Counted from the first letter of the stretch, positions 24,018 through 35,716 are shown. The stretch: DNA of 64,000 bases from Siphonodentalium dalli (GCA_032622095.1 CP136061.1:137417587-137481586); one strand, 5' to 3'. A program made the numbers and translations. The notes: generated from the sequence alone by a model not told the origin.

Positions 24018-24563
24018 GAATAAAGATCCACACACAAAGCAACATACTACTATAAACACAAGCATTTAATGATTCCCCAGAGGGCATCTTGATTAACAAT
24101 TCACATTATAACTTTTTGATTCAATCTAGTACATTATATTTGAGAACTAATTATAAGAAGGAATCTTTATTCACAAATTACTTCCTTGATTTTTAATCTG
24201 GATTTACAGTAATTTTTTTATAAAGAAAATTAGGTACTTATGGTAGATTTTTGACACAGCTACATGTTATATGTATGCCGAGTGTTGCCCTGCATGTGTA
24301 CATGGTTGGGACTATATAACACACAAGGCGCCGATTTAAAGAAAATATGGGTTATTGTATTACAGGCATCCAAAATCTTCACAATGTAGTATTATGTATA
24401 ATATGCATTAGGCTGTTAGCATTGAATTTCAAGGAGCATCATGCCCCATTTTAACCTTTACATGTAAATGACGTCATGTCCTGATCAACTGCAATAATTG
24501 TTTGGGCTGAGTATGAATGACAACTGAGTGTAACAGCATTGAAGTCGATAATCAGTACAGACA

Positions 24564-24825
24564 TTAACCTTTTCATGACTGAGCTTCCTGAAATTATGCA
24601 AAAACACTTTGCCAATGCATTCTATTATATATGCGAGTCTCCCATAGGGAATCTCGCATATATAAGAGAATGCATTGGCCTAACAATATTTACCTTGACC
24701 TTGTAAGCCAGTGCATTCTCTTACATATGCGAGGCTTCCTATGGGAGACTCGCATATATAAGAGAATCCCATGGCACAGGATCTTTAATGGTGCACCAAC
24801 ACAGCTCCCATCATCAAAGGGTTAA
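24564..24825. mobile_element. piggyBac-like MITE, type A, TTAA-flanked
   Basis: The element runs from TTAACCTTTTCATGACTGAG to CATCAAAGGGTTAA and contains four alternating copies of the palindromic GCATATATAAGAGAATGCA motif. Its right TTAA is also the left TTAA of the adjacent type B element. Related copies are at 37878-38142, 38250-39749, 51847-52014 and a fragment at 33829-33909. Confidence 0.7.
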
Positions 24826-24968
24826 CCCTTTCAGTGCCAAGTCCGATTTTTGTGTCAACCCATATTTCCTTGACCATTTTTCAAATTTATTGATTATTTC
24901 AATAAATTTGAAAAATGATCAAGGAAATATGGGTTGATACAAAATCGGACTTGGCACTGAAAGGGTTA
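24822..24968. mobile_element. piggyBac-like MITE, type B, sharing a TTAA with type A
   Basis: It has the same ends and arms as 16317-16486 (TTAACCCTTTCAGTGCCAAG ... CTTGGCACTGAAAGGGTTAA), with a slightly shorter loop. The left TTAA (24822-24825) is shared with the neighbouring MITE. Confidence 0.75.
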
Positions 24969-25719
24969 AGCACACAACATAATAATTTACAGCACCAAGG
25001 AGGTTAATTTATTATTGAAGCTACAATCCTTTCCATCACTGAATGGCATCCAATACGGACCTTGTTTGACACAGACATAGGCCGATACGGACAATGGCTT
25101 TTGCGGACCACTGGCTTTTGCAGCCTGGCTTAGATCAGACATGGTCCTTAAAAGCCAGGGTCCATATCAGCAGGGTCCATTAAAAGCCGGTGATCCAAGA
25201 TCCATATACGGTAAGACAGAGTCCTTATCAGCCACATGCCCCATCGCAAATCCACTCAAATTTATAAATTAATTTCTAGTTCTTTTTTCTTTCTTTCATG
25301 TAATCTAAGTCGCCAAAATATATTCCCACCCCAAATATTTAGAATTCAGGTTTGATTTGCAGTAGAATGCATTCTTAATAAAAATGTGTTATATTGGCCT
25401 TGAAGAGTTGAAAAGTTAACAAAAAGCAGGGCTATGAGCCAGATTAACAATTGCAGATTATTACTGCAAATAGGATGTGGTTACTGGTTAGCAGCACAGG
25501 TCCCTGGGGAACATTATTAAAATACTAATATAGACTATACTAGTCTATATTGGTATTAATTTATTATTTTTTTCCCAGGGGTTTGTGGTTAGCAGGTTAG
25601 ATGCAACAACATTAGAAAACAAGTTAGATATTAGTGCATGTGCACCGAGGAAAATTATGTGCGGGCTCTAGCATCAAGGCAGATCCAGGAAGTTGAGATT
25701 TTCCATTGAACTGTTATAG
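24969..25719. other. No gene; fragments of short local repeats
   Basis: Loose repeats of AAAAGCC(A/G)GGGTCC and CCATAT(A/C)AGCAGGG occur around 25080-25215. Nothing else can be supported. Confidence 0.4.
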
Positions 25720-25845
25720 GTCAACGAACTTAGAGTACATCTAAACTTCCTGATACTAGTTCAACAAACTTAGAGTACATCTGAACTTCCCGACACTAGT
25801 TCAACAAACTTAGTACATCTGAACTTCCCGACACTAGTTCATCAA
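25720..25845. repeat. Three ~40-44 bp tandem repeats
   Basis: The unit TTCAACAAACTTAGAGTACA plus TCTGAACTTCCCGACACTAG recurs three times with small changes. Confidence 0.7.
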
Positions 25846-25939
25846 AGAGAAGAAAAGTCCACTTAAAGTTAATAGAAACATTCTGTTGCAGCTCACAGCG
25901 AATAAACTTTTAATAAATTTTGTATGAAAATTGCCAGCA

Positions 25940-26133
25940 TACAGTAATGCCCTAAATAATCGACTCCTTAACCACAGCAGAATTATGGGTAATTTTTCAG
26001 GATTTAGTCGGAAATATAGCTCAGTGAGAGCTTTCTGTTGAATGGCAACAAGCCATATTTCCCGACTAAATCCTGAAGAGTTAACCATAATTCTGCTGTG
26101 GATAAGGAGTCAATTATTTAGGGCATTACTGTA
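25940..26133. mobile_element. Tc1/mariner-type palindromic MITE (FB1), copy 1
   Basis: The ends TA-CAGTAATGCCCTAAAT and ATTTAGGGCATTACTG-TA are inverted repeats starting with CAGT and flanked by TA, as in Tc1/mariner elements. Part of the left arm near the centre is deleted. The family consensus is about 211 bp and almost fully palindromic; seven other copies or fragments occur in the window. Confidence 0.75.
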
Positions 26134-27106
26134 CAATGTCATTCTTTAGTATGAATTAAATAAAGTGATTCTTATTGGCTAAATCATGCTTGTTTGTTTA
26201 TCAGTTATTTGTTACGGAAGAACGAAGGATAGTTTGTTTACATTTCTGTGTAGTTAAGATTTGTGCTTTACGAAATGGCACAGCAGATGTTGTTGAATAT
26301 ATTCACAGTATTACGTGAATAAGGATAGTTTAAATTAATTGGGCAATTTGGGGTGAGAAATTTGGAATTTGTTTTTACTATTTCTCATTGGGAAAGGCCC
26401 GGGTGATATACTCTGCCCCTGGTGTTGCCCAGAAAAAAAACCCTGACTTATATAGTCATTAGAAATAACTGATCAGGCATGTCACATGAAGAAAGAAAAT
26501 ATAACTTTAGCCAATGAAATTGTGGTTCAAATCAGCTATTTGAAATATTAAAGACTGTCAAGGCATTTGCTAGGTGAATAGAACTTATTGAAAATTTGTC
26601 GATCAAATTATAACTATCAACATATGTGAGAATTTCCCTGTATTAGTATTTGTTACATGATACTACCATTATTCCATTCAAAAACCCATTATATAAATTG
26701 TGATATTAAAGGTTCGTCTAATAACAATTAAACGTTCGTTTAATAACATGAAATAGTGCTAGGTGACCTTTAACTTCCAGTTTGTCGTCTGTTTACATTC
26801 TGTAAGCTACGTCTCAAAATACTATGGCTTTCCAATATATTTCCAACAAACTATAATGAATGAAGAGTTTGAAAAGTTATGTCACTACATATACGCCATT
26901 AAAGAGTCTTATTTATCTGGGACTATTTCCTTACACAGGAAAACAATGCATAGTTACGTGAAACGTAATTGGATGCCTTATAGAAGCCAATGTTAGTTTC
27001 ACATCCCATTTGTTAATTTAAGTATGATTTGTCGAGGTTTTGGTATCCATATATATTTCAAATATATGGGAAGTACATCTATATTATAGGCACATGCCTT
27101 GGCAAG
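26134..27106. other. No supported gene
   Basis: A 77-codon open frame at 26763-26996 begins after a CCAG and has no recognisable similarity. I see no donor site to support it as an exon. The rest is AT-rich sequence. Confidence 0.35.
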
Positions 27107-27550
27107 ATATAACATTTTCAATAGAAAATACATATTCCCTAATAAGATACTTACACACTGAACTACATGGTATATTCATCTTTATTCACAAGAAAGGATT
27201 CTATGAGATCCGTTTAAAATTTATTATTTTGGTACGAAATAGCTTAAGTACCTTTTGAATCATTATTATTATGACGTAGCAGGTCAAGGTCATTTGTCCA
27301 CTCGTTATGTATATAAGCAAGTGGACCCACAGTAATCGGCCTCTTTTTATCCTCTTACAAGATTCGAGGGGTGTGACCGAGCTGCGGGGAGGGAAAATCC
27401 CAATTTGGGAGGGACATGTGAGTTCAGTGTGTAAGTATCTTATTAGGGAATATGTATTTTCTATTGAAAATGTTATATTCCCGATAAAGATACGTTACAC
27501 ACTGAACTACATGGGAGAATCAACTCATAGGAGGAGGCTGCAAGGAATGA
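27107..27550 (+). repeat. X1 left terminus: three copies of the end motif (T1, T2, T3)
   Basis: T1 (27107-27170, ending CACACTGAACTACATGG) is repeated as a perfect inverse copy T2 at 27421-27478. T3 (27472-27514), in the same orientation as T1, follows immediately. T3 is the copy that matches the right end of the element. T1 and T2 match each other, reading CCCTAATAAGATACTTA where T3 and the right end read CCCGATAAAGATACGTTA. Between T1 and T2 lie the inner inverted repeat and a G-rich segment with TTTGGGAGGG. GGAGGAGGC follows T3 by about 20 bases, as in X2 and X3. Confidence 0.75.
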
Positions 27551-28548
27551 GATACTATTGTATTTTAGTTGAGAATAATTCTTTTGAACCTGCTGAGTTT
27601 TTTAGCAACAAATGGATCAAAAGGTACTGATTTGCAGATTTTATTGATGCTACCAGGTAGAGTGGAGAAAGTGGGAGAATAAGCCCAATGGCTGAAACTC
27701 TGCACCTCCCCCCTTTGGTTCTGAAGTCAGACAAACCGGTAATTGTGAAATCTCATATGCAGGTACATGCATGTGCCACCTCCTCCCTGGAGTAAGTGGG
27801 TTATATGCAGAAAGCATAGGTCACCCAGCTCCATGGTATGTGACTGAACGAACCAAGCTATCCCGACGTTTCGACACCAGAGGAAGGAAATCTATTGTTA
27901 CCTGAATGGTCAATCTGGATGTAACACGAGGAAGTAGCAACTGTAAAGACGATTAGAAACATACCACCAACTCATGTATGGTGAAGAAAACCCAGAGTTA
28001 AATAGCCACTGCATCATGCTTGTAAGGTCTGCGACCGACTGTCAGTAAATGTGCAACCCCAAATCGACAAACTGATCAAGGCGCAAAATAAGTATTTTCT
28101 GACTGACCGTCAAATGACAGTATTTTACTTCAGTTAATAAATACAGAGGCCATATTCCGTCGGTCAAATGACTTGGAAAGTCCCAAATGTTTTCTGGTAT
28201 CGAAACAATCGAGAAGAAAAAGTTCGGAGAGTCCTGAGTTGTAAACTACTTCCACAGCCTGTCAATCCAATAGTGTATGCAGTTACATGTACACATGATT
28301 GAAAGGAATACTTTGCAGTCTGCATGTAACTTATTAGAAAATGTGTAGAAGGAGGAGACCCATCGTGATGGAACTACTCCAAACAATCTGAAAGAAAGAA
28401 CAGGCCATGGATGATTAAGGTCTAAAAACAACCAGAATGTCGATAACAAGAAGATTGTATCTTCTTGTTATTCACTGATTGTTCTTAACAGACGAAGGGC
28501 CCGGGTCCATGAGCTGTGTGTAGCTCACCTCATCCACCAAGGCGAAAG

Positions 28549-28767
28549 TACACAGCAATGCCCAAAGCAACCGACCACCCAACCACAGCAGAACCACGGG
28601 CAACTCTCCAGGACCCAACCGGAAACACGGCCCCCCGCCACCCATCGGAAAGCTCTCGCCGAGAGCCCCCCGATGAACAGCAACAAGCCACACCACCGAC
28701 CAAATCCCGAAAAACCACCCACAACTGTGCCGCGGCCAAGCGGCCAAACACCCCGAGCACCACTGTA
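28549..28767. mobile_element. FB1 MITE copy with strand-biased T-to-C hypermutation
   Basis: This aligns end to end with the palindromic FB1 consensus (for example 32881-33095). About 45 plus-strand T residues are C here, while plus-strand A residues are almost all kept and C-to-T changes are absent. Conserved anchors include CATCGGAAAGCTCTC and AACCACAGCAGAA. Both arms are affected, so the former palindrome now has A opposite C. Flanking DNA is not T-poor. Loss of T removes stop codons and explains the long overlapping frames on both strands here (28472-28938), which I do not call genes. Confidence 0.85.
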
Positions 28768-31649
28768 CACCCATTCGACATGTGGTCAAGGAGGTACGCC
28801 AGTAATGTGAACAGAAGGGCACATTTTACTGAAGACCAATCACATGTGTGTATGGTCGGACGGTTGTCTGCCGCTCATACAGCGAGGACCCGGACCCTAG
28901 TTCCTCCCCGTGGGCAGAGACTCCGTCGCCAACAATGATTGCCTCATGTGCGCCGTTAGACGAATAGCTCGTCTGTTGTGTAGTAATTCAAGACAGCCTG
29001 TCAAAAAATGAGCACTGAGTACAGTAACGCCCAACTCAATCAAGCAGGGCATCAAAGAGTTTTGTTGGCATGACGCAGGGCTCAAAGTTCTGAAATGCAC
29101 CTGTTCCCATGGAACAGGTTATTACCTACCATACCCGCCACCCCAGACGATTGCGTGAGTTCAATTGTCTATATCGTAACCCGATAAGCGAACCCAAACT
29201 GTAAAGCGATAATATTGAGCGAGAATAGATCTAATCCTGGTACTACAGGGAAAGCTCATTGGGATTGTCCTAAGGCTGTAGAGTCAAAAGATGATGAATG
29301 TTCTACGCAAAGAGAAATATGATTCCCAACTTGGTTCGCAGAAAAACCCAGCCCAACACCGCAGAAGGCCCGAGTGATGCTCGCAAAAATCTTAGAAGGA
29401 ATCCAAGGCTTGGTGTTATGCCCCATGGTACCGTAGTAAGGGTGAAAGATGATCTGTGTACATTTACCCCTAGAAGAATCGAACGGTCACCCATAAACAA
29501 AGGACAATGCTAATCAGTGACAGGTGGAAAGGTAATAAGTTTGAGCCCAGGTAAAACCGCATGAAAAAACAAATTGAGTGTCTGTTAAAAGTCTCTGCCC
29601 CGGCCGATGACTGCGCTATGTTCACTGTTATAGACAGCACCCGAGATTACCCGGCATTAGACGGCGCGCTGTCTGGTGGCCCAGTGCTCGGTCCCCCCTC
29701 GAACCCCCCAGGACCCATATCCGAGGAGAGAAACTGCGTCTGCAACCCCTCGATGCCTTGCAATTAACTTAGTTCTTTGTGACAGACAAGAAAAAGCAGC
29801 AAGAGCTCTTCGAAATCCAAAGTGAGAATCAGGGATCGCGTTGGATGGCAAGTAGCCCTGTTAATTAGAAATGTAATCTAAATGTGGAATCGTCAGATCC
29901 AAGCAATGGATTTTGTTATCTTTAGAGTAAAAAACTGAATAAACAGGACTGTGTAAGCCTTGGAAGAGATATCGAGGAGTGATTAATGAGCAGACTGATT
30001 CCCCCCTAACCAGAGCCAGCTTAAACCCTGACAGGAAGCAGAATCATACAGTGTAGCCAGTAGGGCAGCGGCGACCTACTAGGTCACGACACGAATCCAA
30101 AAACCGGACCAACAGGACGACACCACACTAGTGTTTCTAAATGCACACAATCTGCATTGAACTACATGTTGAATGGGCAGAGCAGTCAAATATACATAGA
30201 ATGAACCGAAACTTTTAGATGACACGAGCCCAAGATCTGAGATATTACTCGATTCGTGTATCACCCCCCAAGACAGTGACTATGAAACGCTACCGCCCCA
30301 GTGGCTACACTGGTACAACTTGCCTCCCGCCAAATAGCAAGCATTTGAAGGTCATGCAGAGTCCCGGGAAATGGTCTTAACAGCAATTCCACCTGAGGGT
30401 AGACGCCAGGGAGCAACTTGGAAATTTTGATTATCAAATAAATAGCCTCACATGGACATGATGAGATAGTATTTTGTTCTCAATCTCAAATTGACATAAA
30501 ATTCATACCAAATTGCATGGCTATTATCCAAGGTTGGATGGCAAATTGGGATGCGATACCAGTTAAGTTGCTCCCTAGGGGGCTGACAGATTTTGTACAT
30601 CGCACATGCTTGTGAAAGGGATGTGGGAGGACGAAATCTGAGGTAGGAACCAGCAGGAGCGGGCGAGCATGGTCGGATCCGTGAACACTGGAACCCACCC
30701 TCGGAACAGTATGGCGTCTGGATACAGTGAATTCAATGGTGAAGTATGCGGCTGGGCCACCTCAAGGTCCGCATGGAACGAGGAATTGGATTAGCCTGAA
30801 CCTGCTTGACACTGGGGTTACTGAAACCGAGGCCACACAAGGAAGAAAATAGCCTGTGGTATGACCAGTTACATGTAGAAGGATCAGGAAAGGGACCCAA
30901 AAAATTACCATGAAAGTAGGTGACTGATGCGTCACATTATTATTTGTGAAATTGTGTCATATTGATCTGACAAAAAAGTTATTTTGTTGGCAAACAATCT
31001 CAATGTATTGTAAATTATTTCATAGTGAACTATGAGCCAAGCAAAACCACACAAGTGAGTTAATTCATAGATAAACGAAAAGGGACCCAAACCTGATCCC
31101 TAATTTTGCTACATATGTCAACATGAAACAGATTTGTGAGTGACAATTTCAGAATTTCGACGTAAACAAAACGAATGTTGTCACGTGCCAATTTCAACAT
31201 AAACAAAGTTATAAACCAATGTTGTCTCACTGGTTGAATGTTCTAATAATTACATTCTAAAACCACAAGAAACAGAGATAACATAACAACTGTGCTGTAT
31301 AGGCATTGTCCCAGAAAGTTCAACACGTGAACCGCTGCATATAAACAGACGAAGTGCAATTCCGAAATTAATTCCGAATTCTAAACCACGTGTTCTGAAA
31401 CCGGAAGTTGGGAAATTACCCACAATTTTCAACAGAACAATATAGTTTTTGTATTTTATTTGCGCTAAAACAAATAAAACAGGGAAATTGAATGAAATTG
31501 TCACTCTGATATTAATTTAATAATTATTGTGTCGTTTCCAAAATGGAACCGATGTCACAACAAGTTAAAAAATGTGGAACGGAATTGTTAAATGAAGCCG
31601 ATAATAATATGTGGTTTCATTTCTCATAGCGTTAGTTTTTACTTCCCTT

Positions 31650-31834
31650 CGAATCTTGTCACAAGAGAAAAAGAGGCCGATTACTGTGGGTCCGCTTATA
31701 TACATAACGAGTGGACAAATGACCTTGACCTGCTACGTCATAATAATAATGATTCAAAAGGTACTTAAGCTATTTCGTACCAAAATAATAAATTTTAAAC
31801 GGATCTCATAGAATCCTTTCTTGTGAATAAAGAT
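31650..31834 (-). repeat. X1 inner right inverted repeat
   Basis: This is the inverse copy of 27178-27345, including GAGGCCGATTACTGTGGGTC, ATGACCTTGACCTGCTACG and CGGATCTCATAGAATCC. Near identity indicates that the element is not very old. Confidence 0.85.
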
Positions 31835-32291
31835 GATTGTAATTCAATTGAGTATTTGTCACTAAAATCAAGCATTCTGATTGGCCGAGAGCGGCTAACT
31901 TTCGTTTTCGATTCACCGACATCGGCCGCTTCAGCGTGCATCAAATCTGAATGTAGCACGGTCAAATGTAATCGGCGCAGAACGAGTAGCGAAACGAGCA
32001 CACCCGCGCGTTGTTGTCTATAGATACCGTTCATCGGCCGCTTCAGCGTGCATCAAATCTGAATGTGGTACGGTACAATTTGATCGGCGCAGAACGGAGT
32101 AGCGAAACGAGCCAACCCGCCCCACAGGAAATGGTTACGGAGCAGTGTTCCGAGTAACGCAATGGACACACCCAATGATTTGTGCACGGTGACAACAGCG
32201 AAATGAAAGTCTCGATTCGTGTCATGAAAATGACTAAATGATACTTTTTATACAGTTTTTTTTCAAATTCCTTGCTAGATTGAATTACAAT
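31835..32291. mobile_element. Insertion in the X1 right repeat, ends ATTGTAATTCAAT
   Basis: The 13-base ends ATTGTAATTCAAT and ATTGAATTACAAT are perfect inverted repeats. Inside, a ~115 bp segment containing CGGCCGCTTCAGCGTGCATC and GCGCAGAACG(G)AGTAGCGAAAC is tandemly duplicated (31911-32000 and 32033-32120). No coding frame is recognised. Confidence 0.55.
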
Positions 32292-32295
32292 GGTG

Positions 32296-32430
32296 ATAAA
32301 CGTACCCTGTTTCGTTGTACATTCTGGGATTCGAGCATGAAAACAGTTTGTGAACTCGCCGGCAAGCCGGCTCGTTCACAAACTGTTTTCATGCTCGAAT
32401 CCCAGAATGTACAACTCAACAGGGTATGTT
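32296..32430. mobile_element. Near-perfect 65-bp-arm palindrome
   Basis: The arm GATAAACGTACCCTGTT ... GTTTGTGAACTCGCCGGC is mirrored by GCCGGCTCGTTCACAAAC ... CAACAGGGTATGTTTATC around a centre at about 32363, with almost no loop. It separates the X1 terminal motif from the rest of the right repeat. Confidence 0.8.
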
Positions 32431-32599
32431 TATCTCCTAAATATACCATGTAGTTCAGTGTGTAACGTATCTTTGACGGGAATATAACCGATGTCGAGCG
32501 AATAATGCAATGTATATAGTTTGGTTCTTTTGGGCAACTGAAATATGATCGCTCAGTCATGCAGGAAAAGATCTTTTAATGTTCACGCTATTTGTTTCA

Positions 32600-32880
32600 C
32601 CCAGGCATAAACACAATTATGTCAGAATTAGTTAGTGAGTTTCATCATTATATTAATGTAACCCAATAAATTGATATAATTGTATCACTGCAATGCTATA
32701 GCATGAACCAAACTCTCCCCAATTAGGAACCCAATGGTCATAATATTGTAAATTGTACATGTACATTCCTCTATCGTAAAGTAGATATTGTTTGTTGTAT
32801 ATAGTTTCAGTGATATATGGCTCCAAAAGTTGCAATAAAGAGGTGGCTTACGTAAGTCCCCCCCCCCCCCACCCCCAGCT
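32600..32880. repeat. Copy of a local repeat, with poly(C) run
   Basis: GGCTCCAAAAGTTGCAATAA followed by GAGGTGGCTTACGTAA is repeated at about 33420-33455. A run of 13 C lies at about 32858. The pair flanks an FB1 insertion. Confidence 0.4.
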
Positions 32881-33095
32881 TACACTAATGCTCTAAGTAA
32901 TCAACTCCTTAACCACAGCAGAATTATGGGTAACTTTTCAGGATTTAGTCGGAAATATGGCTTGTTGCCATTCATCGGAAAGCTCTCAGAGAGCTTTCCG
33001 ATGAATGGCAACAAGCCATATTTCCGACTAAATCCTGAAAAGTTACCCATAATTCTGCTGTGGTTAAGGAGTTGATTAATTAGAGCATTACTGTA
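32881..33095. mobile_element. FB1 Tc1/mariner-type MITE, nearly intact palindrome
   Basis: This is the best-preserved copy and runs from TACACTAATGCTCTAAGTAA to TTAGAGCATTACTGTA. The arms are about 105 bp and nearly perfect, meeting at AGCTCTCAGAGAGCT. I use it as the reference for the hypermutated copy. Confidence 0.8.
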
Positions 33096-33828
33096 TGCAT
33101 GATGTACTTATGGGGATTCATTAGGCTGGTTCTGCATGGTGCTTTATATCGACAACTCTGAGACTAAGGGATCAACCTATATATTAATACTGTATATTTA
33201 CATGGGAACCAACAGACATTGGCAGATCCACATTTGAGTTGATTGTTTGTGCATATGAACACCAGAGTAAGCCCTCTGGTGGCTATATATGCATGGGATT
33301 CCTTATACATGTACTCATTCTGTTAATTGCCTTATATCTACAACTCTGCGACCAATGGCCCTACAATAAATGTACACTGGAACAAGAACTCATTGAAAGA
33401 TTCACATTTGAGTTAATAATGGCTCCAAAAATTGCAACATAGAGGTGACTTACGTAATTAAGCCACCTGTGGTGTATGACAATTCTGAGTTTTTGAAGAA
33501 AAATAACACCGAAGTCCATATAGCACATCTACCTTGGTGCACCAGCATCAATGTAGCACTTGCACCGAAGTCCGTGAAACCAAATTTGAAGAGCACACAC
33601 ATTCATTTTGGCGATATAACTTATACTGCTGTTTTATGTAATTTTACAGAACTTTACCCACAGTAGCAACGAGAGGCCGATCACGATCGGCAGATGTTAA
33701 CCCATCCCTTGGCGATAAAAATTTAATATGATCGGATAAATGAGAGTTTTGGTGTTGAATTATAGAGTATACTGTTATGTACTATTATACACAAATGTAC
33801 ATAACACAAATTATTGGAATTTATGGGT
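33096..33828. other. No supported gene
   Basis: Open frames at 33239-33442 and 33445-33666 show no recognisable similarity. The region includes the second copy of the GGCTCCAAAA repeat. A minus-strand GTAAGTCACC near 33445 lacks a convincing partner acceptor. Confidence 0.4.
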
Positions 33829-33909
33829 CACTGGCATTTATATAAGAGAATGCACTGGTACAGGATCTGTAATGCTAAACCGCCACAGCCAGCAAGCCCA
33901 TGGGTTAAA
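33829..33909. repeat. Remnant of type A TTAA-flanked MITE
   Basis: TATATAAGAGAATGCACTGG ... ACAGGATCTGTAATGCT ... GGGTTAA is the right-hand part of the type A MITE. The sequence from 33910 to 34617 holds no feature I can support; 34540-34615 is very AT-rich. Confidence 0.55.
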
Positions 33910-34617
33910 TGTGTAGGTGTGACCTGGACATGGAATACTTGGGTTAAGAGAGTCCAATTTAAGTTTACAATAATAATGTGTCCTAGTATACAGATAAGCA
34001 ACCTCACCACTGACCCATTAATATCAATTATATAGCAGAGCTGTCAAAATATCACAGGAATTGTTTATGTTGAACACTGACCTCTCTATTGAACCAATAA
34101 CAATTATAATGATATCAGACCATCTGAAGATATAACTCTGCAGCACAGATGTCCAAGTCTACTGTTAATATCATGTGATGTTTATTGTTGAATCTTTATT
34201 TTAAATTAGATGCCATAGCCTTATGTATCAGATTATTTGCACATTGCCATAAGAGACATCAGAAAATAATATAGCCTTATCAATAGCTAAGTAGTCCAAA
34301 GGCAATTGGTGAATTGGATTTAATGTTGCTCCAAACAGATTTACCAGTACATAACACAAGATTTTGGACCGATTTAATCAAATTTGGTGTGGTGATTCGG
34401 GGTACCCTTGGCAGAGTTATAATGGTGTTAGTTTTTCAATTTTTTTTAACTTATTTAAAAAAATTAAAGGGACACATTGGAAATCTTTTTATCATAATCA
34501 TCAATATCTAAATGAAAACAAATGACAATGTCAATGACATTTTTTTTATTATTATTATAAAAGTTAAAAATAAATTAAAAAATAAATCGATTTTTTTTTT
34601 CATTTTTTATTTTCGAA

Positions 34618-35014
34618 AAAGGGTCATAACTCCTTTAAAATTAATCGGATCAAATCCATATTCGAATTCGATCTGTATTTTGGGCTGTGAAACTCACATA
34701 CCAAATTTGGTTCCAATCAGATAAAAAATGTTTGAGTTATGGCAGAATGCGTGAATTCTAAGTTGAAAAAGGGCCATAACTCTGTAACAAAATCTCGGAT
34801 CAAACCCAAATTCGAACTCGATCTGTATTTTGGGCTGAGAAACCCATATATAAAATTTGGTTTCGATCGGATAGAAAATGTTTGAGTTATCGCATTACTC
34901 GTAAAGTGTCTACGGACAGACAGACAGACGGACAGACAGACAGACGGACGAACGACGAGTGGTCAATCCGGGCAACGACACTATGTTTACCATACTATGG
35001 TATGGGTAAACATA
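34618..35014 (+). mobile_element. P3-B: short copy of the P3 element
   Basis: About two and a half ~150 bp units (CATAACTC..., TTCGAA(T/C)TCGATCTGTATTT) are followed by a GACAGACGGACA microsatellite (about 34912-34955). It ends at the hairpin TATGTTTACC...GGTAAACATA (34982-35014). This is the same plan and ends as P3-A in the opposite orientation. 35015-35530 has no feature. Confidence 0.75.
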
Positions 35015-35530
35015 AAAATGGTCCTAGTTGAAAAATGCATCAACACTTGAGACATTTATTACCTAGAACGTCGACAGCTTTGTTTCAAAAGACAAAAGTT
35101 TCGTGTATTTGAGTAACCTTTTTTTGATTAACGCGTGTTTAGTATGATTAGCATGCACTTAAAATTCAGTTACTATGTTTACACAAAAGCGTCAAACATC
35201 CGTGTAACTGAATTAAATGAGCAATAAGACTTATTTTCAACTTAAATGGCACTCCGGGTGATAAATTATAAACAGGTGTTGGTATGTCAAAAAATTTTGT
35301 TACACCGGATTTGTGGTATCCACAACATACTGGAAGCCGGATACAGGGGGTGCAGAAGCACTTTGTTTTTTTTAAGTTCACATAAAGTTTCGACATACAT
35401 TATCAATTGTGCTCATTATAGATCCTTGGTATCTTCTACTTTTTGGCACACCTTAATAAAACATATTTAATTATGGTGTCAAAATTTTACTCATTACATT
35501 GTTTCCCACAAAATTTATGCAAATTGTTCC

Positions 35531-35716
35531 AAGTAATGTTTTCTTTCATTGTAACTTTTCAGGATTTAGTCAGAAATATGGCTTGTTGCCATTCATTGGA
35601 AAGCTCTCAGTGAGAGCTTTCCGATGAATGGCAACAAGCCATATTTCTGATCAATCCTGATCAATTACCCACAATTCTGCTGTGGTTAAGGAGCCGATTA
35701 TATAGGGCATTACTGT
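35531..35716. mobile_element. FB1 MITE, copy with damaged left end
   Basis: GTAACTTTTCAGGATTTAGT ... TTGCCATTCATTGGAAAGCT ... AGGGCATTACTGTA is the FB1 palindrome. The leftmost ~20 bases of the element have been replaced or lost. Confidence 0.7.

Larger units (their letters stand above)
27107..32488 (+). mobile_element. X1: 5.4 kb inverted-repeat element with foldback left end
   Basis: The sequence 27178-27345 is repeated in inverse orientation, nearly unchanged, at 31650-31834. The right end (32446-32488) carries the terminal motif CCATGTAGTTCAGTGTGTAA...GACGGGAATATAAC, which is inverse to 27472-27514. So this is a transposon-like unit with long terminal inverted repeats. The right repeat has been opened by two insertions (31835-32291 and 32296-32430). 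The interior has many short frames but no transposase, recombinase or reverse transcriptase motif that I recognise. It contains a hypermutated FB1 copy (28549-28767). Related elements are X2 (40889-46945), X3 (61451-end) and remnant X4 (ending near 50045). Confidence 0.7.

Noticed and set aside
28472-28938. Long frames on both strands, including 140 and 116 codons
   Set aside because: Conversion of T to C in the hypermutated MITE removed stop codons; the translations are proline- and alanine-rich artefacts.
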